A stretch of DNA of 22,178 nt from JBBIQZ01 sp037442065 (GTDB lineage Bacteria; Patescibacteriota; CPR2_A; CG2-30-33-46): the NCBI GenBank assembly GCA_037442065.1, contig JBBIQZ010000010.1:1-22178 (forward strand), in the 5' to 3' direction. Shown one piece after another: positions 1-6,684 of this stretch (within the stretch, counting starts at the first letter, position 1; each line of letters starts with the position of its first letter). The notes beneath the pieces were generated by a model, which ran no database searches, had not been told where the DNA came from, and saw only the letters and a program-made list of their open reading frames with translations. The translations under genes and the position numbers were made by a program.

Positions 1-39
1 TTAATTGCAGAACCAGAAGTAGCTCGGTTAGATAATTAA
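1..39 (+). CDS. possible C-terminal end of an upstream gene (partial)
   Basis: Reading from base 1, frame 1 gives LIAEPEVARLDN followed by TAA at 37-39. The composition is protein-like, but 12 residues are too few to identify a family, and another frame is also open for most of this stretch. It fits a + strand gene ending just before the promoter of the next gene. Low confidence; only sequence to the left of the window can decide. Confidence 0.25.
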   Translation, partial: LIAEPEVARLDN

Positions 40-44
40 ACTGC

Positions 45-72
45 TTGACACGGCCCTTGTATCTGTTAATGT
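45..72 (+). promoter_or_regulatory. promoter for the small Cys-rich gene
   Basis: A perfect -35 TTGACA (45-50) is followed after 16 bases by TAATGT (67-72), which carries an upstream TG one base away (64-65), i.e. an extended -10. The expected start near base 79 gives a leader of about 37 bases before the ATG at 116. The -35 is strong and the -10 hexamer itself is weak (3 of 6). Confidence 0.5.
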
Positions 73-115
73 TTATTACTAATCATGCTCATTAAAATAA
101 AGGATGTGACGAACA

Positions 116-349
116 ATGGCGGAACAAGATTTCGATTTGCCTTTAAGTGTGCTTTATAGTGACAAAAGGGGGAAACAATGGATAACAAATCCCATAACAG
201 GAATAACGTATTATTCTTTTTGGGATCTGTGGAAAGATGAAATTATATTTGCCAAACTAGACAATAACTTAATACTGCCACTACCAAAAGAGCTATTATG
301 CCAATCTTGCGCAAGGTGTGAAATTTGTTCATCTTTAAATCCAGACTAA
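116..349 (+). CDS. small hypothetical protein with a C-terminal CX2CX2CX2C motif
   Basis: This 77-residue protein belongs to no family I recognise. The first 60 residues are mixed polar and aromatic (GKQWITNPITG, then TYYSFWDLWKDE), with no signal peptide or membrane segment. The C-terminus holds four cysteines at even spacing, C62, C65, C68 and C71, six residues before the end. Such a cluster could bind zinc or an iron-sulfur cluster, but it is not the standard ferredoxin pattern, so this is only a suggestion. The ATG is preceded by AAAGGA about 10 bases upstream, a plausible ribosome site. The gene is monocistronic in appearance, with a -35/-10 pair upstream (45-72) and an intrinsic terminator just downstream (370-410), which supports it being real despite its size. 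Function unknown. Confidence 0.6.
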   Translation: MAEQDFDLPLSVLYSDKRGKQWITNPITGITYYSFWDLWKDEIIFAKLDNNLILPLPKELLCQSCARCEICSSLNPD

Positions 350-369
350 GTTTTTCTTTATTAATTATT

Positions 370-410
370 ACGCCAAGCAACCCTCAAACAATGCCGCTTG
401 GTGTTTTTTT
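370..410 (+). terminator. Rho-independent terminator after the small Cys-rich gene
   Basis: The arms 370-378 (ACGCCAAGC) and 396-404 (GCTTGGTGT) form a 9-bp stem with one G-U pair around a 17-base loop. Seven T follow on the + strand (404-410). The T tract points to + strand function. The tract touches the stop codon of the convergent minus-strand gene (409-411), whose own direction has no T run after the stem. Confidence 0.85.
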
Positions 411-1323
411 ATACTTTAGTTTTCTCCTTAAGGCTTTCGATTTTTTTCTGCCATTCGTTCAAATAAAATTTCCTTTTATCATTGTAATGAATTTTTATCA
501 TCTGTTCTGTTGTTATAATAGACGGACTTTTTACTAATTTCTTTTTATTTTTTTCTATAATTTTTAATTGCTTATCTTTTAAAAGCTTTTCTAATCTCTT
601 AGAAAAAGGCCAAAGTAACAATTCTAAAAGTTTTTGTTTAAGCCAAAAAATAGGGTTTATTAAAACTTGATTCCTAAATTCCGGTTCCGCATTAGGAAGA
701 AAATTGTAAGCCCATAAATTATGAGCATCGAACTCATAGAAAAAATGGCTGCCGAAAATTGGTTTTATTGTTTTTACCCAGTAAGCTAAATAAATATCTA
801 AAGGCTTTAAAGATACCTCTTTAATATTTAAATTTTTACTCGTTAAAAAAAAGCTAGGACAAATACGATTTTTATTTTTAGGGTTTCTTTTTCTAAAAAT
901 ATCTAAAATTAAATTAACAAAAGCGCGAACGATCCAAATTTTTCCGGGCGAGGCTATAATCAACAAATCAGCATCTGAATTTTCTTTGGTATTTCCGATT
1001 GCCAAACTTTGAGTTATAGCTACTCCCTTAATAAAAGGGACTATTCTTAAAAGAATAATAATTCTTTTGGCTTTTTTCCATTTTTTCTTTGATATGGTTT
1101 CCCGTTCTCTTCTTGTTTTTACAATGCCTTTGCGGCCTTTTAAGAAATAAAATTCTCCTTTGCGGCTTATTTCCTTACCGATCATTTTTCTAATATTATT
1201 CCTTACCTTTTCTAAATTGCTTGAATTTTGCCATAAATAGAAATGGATTTCCTTTAAGGTTAAAGGGTAGTCAAAGAGGTCAAAAAAACACAGGGTTTTT
1301 AAAATCGCTTGCCTTATATCCAT
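409..1323 (-). CDS. winged-helix/nucleotidyltransferase-like protein
   Basis: 304 residues. The first ~70 residues (FFDLFDYPLTLKEIHFYLW onwards) look like a small winged-helix domain. Residues ~98-125 carry a DNA polymerase beta-type nucleotidyltransferase signature: S106, G110, then N-S-D117-A-D119-L-L-I, the two aspartates that would bind metal. The usual GS before the helix is QS here (Q105-S106), so activity is uncertain. The middle and C-terminal parts are basic and rich in W and K, with no clear membrane segment. Proteins of this layout are, to my knowledge, common and uncharacterised in CPR genomes; substrate unknown. It is transcribed divergently from trpS, from a promoter whose expected start coincides with the ATG. 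No Shine-Dalgarno sequence is visible. What is seen is the signature; the enzymatic role is inferred from the fold family. Confidence 0.7.
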   Translation of the reverse strand: MDIRQAILKTLCFFDLFDYPLTLKEIHFYLWQNSSNLEKVRNNIRKMIGKEISRKGEFYFLKGRKGIVKTRRERETISKKKWKKAKRIIILLRIVPFIKGVAITQSLAIGNTKENSDADLLIIASPGKIWIVRAFVNLILDIFRKRNPKNKNRICPSFFLTSKNLNIKEVSLKPLDIYLAYWVKTIKPIFGSHFFYEFDAHNLWAYNFLPNAEPEFRNQVLINPIFWLKQKLLELLLWPFSKRLEKLLKDKQLKIIEKNKKKLVKSPSIITTEQMIKIHYNDKRKFYLNEWQKKIESLKEKTKV

Positions 1324-1330
1324 ACATTAA

Positions 1331-1358
1331 ATAATAACAAATTTATTTTTTATGTTAA
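1331..1358 (-). promoter_or_regulatory. leaderless-type promoter of the nucleotidyltransferase-like gene
   Basis: On the minus strand, -35 TTAACA (1353-1358, 5 of 6) and -10 TATTAT (1331-1336, 5 of 6) are 16 bases apart. A TG (1338-1339) one base upstream of the -10 makes it extended. Seven bases separate the -10 from the ATG at 1323, so transcription would start at or next to the start codon. Confidence 0.6.
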
Positions 1359-1361
1359 AAT
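1353..1361 (+). promoter_or_regulatory. leaderless-type extended -10 promoter of trpS
   Basis: TG-T-TAAAAT is an extended -10 (hexamer 1356-1361, 5 of 6). It ends six bases before the trpS ATG at 1368, so the expected start is the A of the ATG. No good -35 is seen. The AAAGG at 1362-1366 lies only one base from the ATG, too close for normal ribosome pairing, which agrees with a leaderless mRNA. Confidence 0.5.
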
Positions 1362-1367
1362 AAAGGT

Positions 1368-2357
1368 ATGAAACCGATAATTTTTTCCGGAGTTCAGCCT
1401 TCGGGAAACCTACATATTGGGAATTACTTAGGCGCAATTAAAAATTGGGTCAATCTTCAAGATACCCATGAAAATATTTTTTGCATCGTTGATTTGCATG
1501 CTATAACCGTTCCCCAAGACCCAAAAGAATTAAAAAAAAGAATTTACGAAATAACGAATATTTATTTAGCCGCCGGGATTGATCCTAAAAAATCAACGAT
1601 TTTTGTACAATCAGAAAGGCCCGAACATTCGGAATTGGCTTGGATTTTAAATTGCTTTACCTACATGGGTGAGTTAAAAAGAATGACGCAATTTAAAGAC
1701 AAATCAGGTAAAGATCAAGAAAATGTTTCGGTTGGGCTTTTTGATTATCCGGCTTTAATGGCCGCTGATATTTTGCTTTACCAAACAAATTTAGTGCCAG
1801 TTGGAAAAGACCAGTATCAGCATATTGAATTAACCCGAACAGTCGCCAAAAGAATAAACAATAAATACGGTAAAATATTCGAGATACCTAAAGCCTACTC
1901 GACTAAAGAAAGCATTATGATTGCCGGCTTGGACAATCCTTTAAAGAAGATGGCCAAAAGTGCTAAATCAGAATACAATTACATTGCTTTGCGAGACCCA
2001 GAAGATATAGTTAGAAAAAAAGTTCAAAAAGCAGTTACTGATACTGGAACAGAAATAAAATACGATCCCGAAAAAAAACCGGCCATTACCAATCTTTTAA
2101 ATATTTATAGCTCTTTTTCCGGAAAAACCCCGGAAAAACTTGAAAAAGAATATCAAAGCAAAGGCTATAAAGAATTCAAAGAAGATTTAGCTGAAGTTAT
2201 TATTTCGTTTACGAAACCTTTCCAAAAAAAGTTAGCCGAACTGGAAAAAGACTCTTCTTATACAGAAAAATTATTAAAAGAGGGGTCTAAAAAATTAGCG
2301 CCCCAAGCTTATGAAACTCTTTCTAAAGTTAAAAAAGCTATCGGCTTAGGCCTTTAA
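1368..2357 (+). CDS. trpS: tryptophanyl-tRNA synthetase
   Basis: Class I aminoacyl-tRNA synthetase that charges tRNA-Trp with tryptophan using ATP in the cytoplasm. At 329 residues it has the normal bacterial length. The HIGH-type motif is PSGNLHIGN (residues 11-19). The tryptophan-pocket stretch MAADILLYQ (131-139) and VPVGKDQYQHIELTR (143-157) are both typical of TrpRS. The KMSKS motif appears as KMAKS (194-198), an accepted variant, followed by the expected VTDTG segment. The start is fixed by the N-terminal Rossmann strand beginning at residue 3 and by a promoter abutting the ATG. The stop overlaps the stop of the convergent vanW gene by three bases, with no hairpin terminator between. 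Very secure identification. Confidence 0.98.
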   Translation: MKPIIFSGVQPSGNLHIGNYLGAIKNWVNLQDTHENIFCIVDLHAITVPQDPKELKKRIYEITNIYLAAGIDPKKSTIFVQSERPEHSELAWILNCFTYMGELKRMTQFKDKSGKDQENVSVGLFDYPALMAADILLYQTNLVPVGKDQYQHIELTRTVAKRINNKYGKIFEIPKAYSTKESIMIAGLDNPLKKMAKSAKSEYNYIALRDPEDIVRKKVQKAVTDTGTEIKYDPEKKPAITNLLNIYSSFSGKTPEKLEKEYQSKGYKEFKEDLAEVIISFTKPFQKKLAELEKDSSYTEKLLKEGSKKLAPQAYETLSKVKKAIGLGL

Positions 2358-4123
2358 TTTCCAGCGGCCGGGAATTCTGAAGCTGGCCTATAAGAGCTAT
2401 AAAAAGTATCTTTTTTTACTAATTGGTCTCCTTTATAAATATTTCTATAAAAAACAGTTTTAAAACTGCCGTCCGGATTCCTTTGAATAACAACCGGTTT
2501 TACTATCTCTGCCCTTCTCGAGCCTTTGGTTCCATAAAAATCAAAAGTTAAGCGATTGCCTTTGATATAGGTTTGAATAAGAATGTATTTCCCAGTATCA
2601 TTTTTAAATCTTAAATCAGGATGAGGCCCGTAAACTGTGGCATCAACGCCGCTTTCTCCCCAAGGCCATAAATAATATTTTACCGCATAACTATGAGCCT
2701 TTCTTTCGGTAATGGGGAGCCCAGCTAAAAGAGCGGCTCTAAAAGTGGTGGTAGAAACTTGACAAATACCTCCGCCATATTCCTTTGTTGTTTTCCCGGG
2801 TTTAATAACCAGCTCTGGGGCATAACCATTGGCAGCGTTAACTTCCCCTAAATTTTTATTAAAAGAAAATTCCTCATCCGGAGCAATTAAAATATTATTA
2901 AATTTTGAAGAACCAACGGTAATATTCTGTTTTCTTGAACTTGAAGATCCTGTAAAATCGCTCTCGCCCCTACTTATTAGTTCAATAATACCTAAATCTA
3001 AAATATTATCTTCCCTTACTTGCGCCTTAACGGTTTTAAAAGGCAACAAAACTTCGGTTTCTTTTTTCTTTAAAGCATTTAAGATTCTCTCTACTGAGCT
3101 ATTTATGTCTAATTCGTCACCATCCTTTGAAGAAGTCAAAACAACTACCTTTTCATTCTGTACTCCCAATGAGGCATTTTGAGGAGCTACGCTTACTTCT
3201 TGAGCAATTCCCTTTAGGTATTCAGAAACTTTTTCTTTATCTAATTTAACAGTTATCCCACTATTTAAAAATTGAATAACTCCCGCGTTTTCTAAAAGAT
3301 TGTCTAAATAAAGCTTTAGTTCATAACTTTTTGCTTGTTTTTTACCATTAATCGGCTCTTCGTTAGTAATACTTAGCCAATTTTGAATTTCTTGCCCGGA
3401 AATTTCAGAAACTTTTTCTTTTGCTTTAATGGCAACCCTTGCTTTAAGTATTTCCTCTGCGTCTTTTTTTACTTCTTCTATTTCTTTTAAGTTAGAGTTA
3501 GGATAAACAACTTCTTGGGGTAAAGAGATATCTTGGGATGAAAGGTTTGTAAAATAATCTTTTATTAAATACTTAAGAGATGTTTCGTTAACTTGTCTTC
3601 CTAACTTTTCCTGAGTTTCTATAACTTTACCGTCTTCAATTTTTAGATCAGAATTTGAGGCTTCCACATTTGCCTCACTTATCACCTTTTGGGTAGCCTT
3701 TTCGCTTTCATCTTTTTTCACCGCCATAGGTTCTTCGAAACCAAAAAAAACACTCTCTAATCCTGCCAAAAATTGCTCTTTAAAGCCTCCAGATCTTTGG
3801 CTTAAAAAAGTATCGTCAATTGTTTTTTTAATATCAAAATCGGCTCCCAAATCTTTATTAGGAATTTGCCAGGTTTTTTCATCAGTCTTTATTTTAAGTG
3901 TCTGCTCACTCCAATTTTGAATTTTTGAAGTTAAAATATCCTGGGCTTCGTCTTTAGTTTTCCCACCTAAATCAACCCCCGCTATATAGGTTTTAGGAAA
4001 AAATTTGGAAGCATGAGAAATATTTACAAATAAAGAAACGGCCAATAAAAAAGAAATACCTAAAATAAAAATAATCAAGGTTACTATGCCAACAGTTTTA
4101 TAAATTTTTATTTTTGTTTTCAT
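2354..4123 (-). CDS. VanW-family membrane-anchored cell-envelope protein
   Basis: 589 residues. One N-terminal membrane segment (about 12-34) acts as signal anchor and places the rest outside the cell. Residues ~40-370 form the extended region usual in large VanW proteins, with peptidoglycan-binding-4-like repeats (for example TYIAGVDLGGKTKDEAQ at 45-61). The VanW domain is at ~400-530 and has the hallmark EYGGGICQVSTTTF (448-461), then HSYAVKYYLWPWGESGVDATVYGPHPDLRF. This glycine/cysteine signature is diagnostic of the family. VanW is named from a vancomycin-resistance cluster, but its biochemical role is not established, so no resistance should be inferred. It is last in a three-gene set with ppaC and the DUF3006 gene, with only one base between stop and ATG, so translation is probably coupled. 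Confidence 0.9.
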   Translation of the reverse strand: MKTKIKIYKTVGIVTLIIFILGISFLLAVSLFVNISHASKFFPKTYIAGVDLGGKTKDEAQDILTSKIQNWSEQTLKIKTDEKTWQIPNKDLGADFDIKKTIDDTFLSQRSGGFKEQFLAGLESVFFGFEEPMAVKKDESEKATQKVISEANVEASNSDLKIEDGKVIETQEKLGRQVNETSLKYLIKDYFTNLSSQDISLPQEVVYPNSNLKEIEEVKKDAEEILKARVAIKAKEKVSEISGQEIQNWLSITNEEPINGKKQAKSYELKLYLDNLLENAGVIQFLNSGITVKLDKEKVSEYLKGIAQEVSVAPQNASLGVQNEKVVVLTSSKDGDELDINSSVERILNALKKKETEVLLPFKTVKAQVREDNILDLGIIELISRGESDFTGSSSSRKQNITVGSSKFNNILIAPDEEFSFNKNLGEVNAANGYAPELVIKPGKTTKEYGGGICQVSTTTFRAALLAGLPITERKAHSYAVKYYLWPWGESGVDATVYGPHPDLRFKNDTGKYILIQTYIKGNRLTFDFYGTKGSRRAEIVKPVVIQRNPDGSFKTVFYRNIYKGDQLVKKDTFYSSYRPASEFPAAGN

Positions 4124-4124
4124 C

Positions 4125-4370
4125 TTAAGAATTATTATTTAAAATTTCTTCAAGAATTTTTTTAGCGAGCTTTTCTCGCTCTTTGGTTAAATCTTTATCA
4201 TGGGCTAACCTTAGCCAAACGGCATCACCCTCTTTTACATCATCGGGAAGCTTATCTTTCGGCCAATAAACCGTTTGGTGATCCTTTAGTATTATCACTG
4301 CTTTTTCTTCTTCAAACCTATCAACGACACCATTTATGGAAAATTCTTTTTCTGGCTCATTGATATTCAT
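4125..4370 (-). CDS. DUF3006-like small protein
   Basis: 81 residues. The N-terminal 55 residues (NGVVDRFEEEKAVIILKDHQTVYWPKDKLPDDVKEGDAVWL) match the DUF3006 pattern as I know it: a G-V-[VI]-D-R-F-E start, a short beta-barrel and a K-E-G-D turn. A charged helical tail rich in K, E and L follows. There is no signal peptide or membrane segment, so it is probably cytoplasmic. Function unknown for the family. It sits between ppaC and vanW with one-base gaps on both sides and almost certainly shares their transcript. The family is recognised from the motif only. Confidence 0.75.
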   Translation of the reverse strand: MNINEPEKEFSINGVVDRFEEEKAVIILKDHQTVYWPKDKLPDDVKEGDAVWLRLAHDKDLTKEREKLAKKILEEILNNNS

Positions 4371-4371
4371 T

Positions 4372-5289
4372 TTATAAAACTTTTTCCAAAGCAGGGATAA
4401 TTTGCTTTTTTCTAGAAACGATCCCTGAAACTTCTAAATAATTTTCTTTTTTAATAACCTTGCCGAACGCCTTTTCTATTAATTGCTCTTCCTCTTTTGA
4501 GGTTATTATAAAATAAGCTTTTTGATTAATAATGTCTATTGCTGAAAATAACAAATAAGAAAGCGCTTCTTTGGCTTTTTTATCGCTTAAGGTCTTAATA
4601 ATCTCTTCTTTCCTTGCTAGCACAGGATTTGGATCAACGGTTTCAAAAACCCCAACGCCAACTTTGCTGCCCTTCATAGAAAATTCTTTATAATCAGCAT
4701 TTATAATATCGTTAGCGGAAATGCCTGTTAAATCAGATTTTTCTTTAAACATTTCGTGAGCAAGTTCATCAATACTTAAATTGGAAACGGTGTTTAAAAA
4801 ATCAGCTGCTTCTTTGTCTTTAATAGTTGAAGTTGGAGAAGTAAATTTTAAAGTATCAGAAATAATTCCGGCCAAAAGAATACTGGCAATATTTTTGGAA
4901 AGGTTAATATTTTTTTCTCTAAAAAGCTGGGTAACAATTGTTGAAGTAGAACCAACGGGCTTTATTATAACCGAAATGGGATTGGGAGTTGAAAGTCCTC
5001 CAAGTTTATGATGATCAAAAATACCAATAATTTCTTCAGTTTTTATATCATCTGATGTTTGCGAGGGCTCGTTATGATCTACTAAAATAACTTGTTTTTC
5101 TTCGGAAGGAATTAATTCTGGCGTATTAAAACCAAACTTTTCTAAAACAAATTTGGTCTCTTTATTAATTTTGCTAGCAATAGCGGGAACACAGTCTTCA
5201 CCCTGAGACTTCTTAAGCTCCGCTAGAGCGATAGCCGAAACTACAGAATCAGTATCCGGGTTTTTGTGGCCTACAATATAAGTTTTCAT
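4372..5289 (-). CDS. ppaC: manganese-dependent inorganic pyrophosphatase (class II, DHH family)
   Basis: Hydrolyses pyrophosphate to phosphate in the cytoplasm, pulling biosynthetic reactions (including sugar-nucleotide and tRNA charging) forward. With the start chosen here it has 305 residues, the family norm. Metal ligands are visible: GHKNPDTDS (H8, D12, D14), VDHNEPSQ, FDHHKLGG and GIISDTLKF. The C-terminal DHHA2 domain ends with SRKKQIIP, the substrate-binding motif of class II enzymes. An upstream in-frame ATG at 5307 exists, but those codons contain the ribosome site AAGGAG (5294-5299), which lies four bases before the ATG at 5289, and homologues begin with the MKTYIVGH-like strand. 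First gene of the ppaC - DUF3006 - vanW set. Confidence 0.96.
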   Translation of the reverse strand: MKTYIVGHKNPDTDSVVSAIALAELKKSQGEDCVPAIASKINKETKFVLEKFGFNTPELIPSEEKQVILVDHNEPSQTSDDIKTEEIIGIFDHHKLGGLSTPNPISVIIKPVGSTSTIVTQLFREKNINLSKNIASILLAGIISDTLKFTSPTSTIKDKEAADFLNTVSNLSIDELAHEMFKEKSDLTGISANDIINADYKEFSMKGSKVGVGVFETVDPNPVLARKEEIIKTLSDKKAKEALSYLLFSAIDIINQKAYFIITSKEEEQLIEKAFGKVIKKENYLEVSGIVSRKKQIIPALEKVL

Positions 5290-5293
5290 ATTT

Positions 5294-5299
5294 CTCCTT
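5294..5299 (-). promoter_or_regulatory. Shine-Dalgarno site fixing the ppaC start
   Basis: AAGGAG on the minus strand, four bases before the ATG at 5289. It falls inside the alternative longer reading frame from 5307 and so argues for the shorter start. Confidence 0.8.
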
Positions 5300-5305
5300 A
5301 AAATC

Positions 5306-5334
5306 ATTGTAAGAAATTTTTGTAAAATTTTAAA
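5306..5334 (-). promoter_or_regulatory. possible promoter of the ppaC set
   Basis: On the minus strand, TTTAAA (5329-5334, 4 of 6 to the -35) and TACAAT (5306-5311, 5 of 6 to the -10) are 17 bases apart. The expected start falls about ten bases before the ATG at 5289, putting the Shine-Dalgarno site at the very 5' end of the mRNA. No TG extension. No terminator is seen between the preceding polysaccharide gene and this site, so read-through is also possible. Confidence 0.4.
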
Positions 5335-5340
5335 CCCTGA

Positions 5341-6684
5341 TTAATTTTCCCTTTTTAAATATTCATTCTGAAGACTGGCTATTATTAAACCTATAAACAA
5401 AAAAAGAGGATAAATAGTCGCTGTATCTGACCAAGTATGAAGGAATAAATTATTCAAAGACAAACCTGAAAGGCTACTCAAAAGGCCTAAAGAAAACATT
5501 TTGTAAAAATTATCCTTAACACTTTTAAAAATTCCTTTAAGCTCTTTAAAAAGAGAAAATAAAATAAAAACAAATATTAAAAATCCTAAAACGCCCAATT
5601 CTATCATGACCTGCAAGTAGCCGTTTTCTGAAATGATAGTTTCGTTAGAAAATTTAGAAGCCGGCCCGGCCGATCCTATACCAAGGCCTAAAGGATTTTT
5701 TAAAGCAATATTAAAACTTTTGGAAAAAGCCTCATTATGAGCTACAGTTGAACCAAACAAGGCGTTATCCCTCACTTCACCATGAAGTAGCAAGGTTTGA
5801 AAAGTTTTAACTTGAAAAAGAGCAAAAACGGCAATAACTCCGGCTAAAATAATAATGACAGTCGGTAAAACAACATATATTTTTTTCTTAGCCTTTAAGA
5901 AGGCGGTAATAAAAATTGTAAACATTACCGCTAACCAAGCGCCCCTTGAATAAGTAGCAATAAGCGCCGCTAAAGCCAAAACAAGGATCAAGATTACTAA
6001 TATCTTTTTTCTTCCTTTAAGAAATAAAAGAGTAGAAAAGAGAAGACCTATAACTAAAACTAAGTAAGAAGAAAATTGCAGTGATCCCGGAAATGTTGAT
6101 TGTATTCGATAAAAATTAGATAAAGATGGGTTTACAGCCTCGTAAGTTGAGATGATACCTGTTTTTAAATAATCGCCTAAACTAGGACTGTAGCCAAATC
6201 TAAGCATAAATGAAGGCGGTAAGAAAGAAACTTGAAGAAGCCCGAATAAAATTGCAATTATTGCCCCACCTAAAAATATGTAAAAGAAAGTTTTAATGTC
6301 TTTTTTGTTAAGAGCAGAAAACCTTCCTGCAAAATAAAATAAGAAAAATTCTAAATCATATCTTAGGCCGGCTAGCTTTGAAGACAACCCTCCGGGAAAA
6401 ATTAGAAAATATAAAATAGTTAGGACCGAAAAAGCTATAATTAATTTATCTAAAATTGAAAAAGAAATTTTAAATTTTTCTTCTCTAAATCTTAAAAAAA
6501 GAAAAAGAAAAAGGAAGATAAGCAAAGCTTCTTTCCATAAAGAAAGAACAAAAAATTGGCCGGAAGATAAGTTAAATTCAAAACGGGCAAAGGTTAAAAG
6601 AAAAGCCTGAAATGGCAAAATTATTAAAAATAAGCATATGATAAAAAATGGCATCCCTTTAAATAACTCTTTAGTTCTTTCCAA
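5341..6684 (-). CDS. O-antigen polymerase/ligase family membrane protein (Wzy_C type), second copy
   Basis: 447 residues, mostly hydrophobic, with roughly ten to twelve membrane segments by eye. A large polar loop lies near residues 295-350, ending in ALKNPLGLGIGSAGPASKF, then SENGYLQVMIELGVLGFLIFVF, a layout characteristic of the O-antigen ligase/polymerase domain. Such proteins polymerise lipid-linked repeat units or transfer the finished glycan to an acceptor at the outer face of the membrane; sequence alone does not tell which. The start is a TTG at 6682-6684, supported by a perfect AAGGAGG at 6691-6697 with a six-base spacer. It overlaps the upstream GT4 gene by 14 bases, so the two are probably coupled. 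Last gene of the polysaccharide locus. Confidence 0.85.
   Translation of the reverse strand: MERTKELFKGMPFFIICLFLIILPFQAFLLTFARFEFNLSSGQFFVLSLWKEALLIFLFLFLFLRFREEKFKISFSILDKLIIAFSVLTILYFLIFPGGLSSKLAGLRYDLEFFLFYFAGRFSALNKKDIKTFFYIFLGGAIIAILFGLLQVSFLPPSFMLRFGYSPSLGDYLKTGIISTYEAVNPSLSNFYRIQSTFPGSLQFSSYLVLVIGLLFSTLLFLKGRKKILVILILVLALAALIATYSRGAWLAVMFTIFITAFLKAKKKIYVVLPTVIIILAGVIAVFALFQVKTFQTLLLHGEVRDNALFGSTVAHNEAFSKSFNIALKNPLGLGIGSAGPASKFSNETIISENGYLQVMIELGVLGFLIFVFILFSLFKELKGIFKSVKDNFYKMFSLGLLSSLSGLSLNNLFLHTWSDTATIYPLFLFIGLIIASLQNEYLKREN

Noticed and set aside
325..537. Open frame of 70 codons on the + strand
   Set aside because: It runs through the terminator hairpin and antisense into the nucleotidyltransferase-like gene; composition is low-complexity and no ribosome site is present.
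2829..3182. Open frame of 117 codons on the + strand
   Set aside because: Entirely antisense to vanW, which has clear family motifs here; the S/K-rich translation is typical of a shadow frame.
5290..5307. Longer ppaC start at 5307
   Set aside because: The extra codons contain the AAGGAG ribosome site of the inner ATG, and family members begin at the MKTYIVGH strand.
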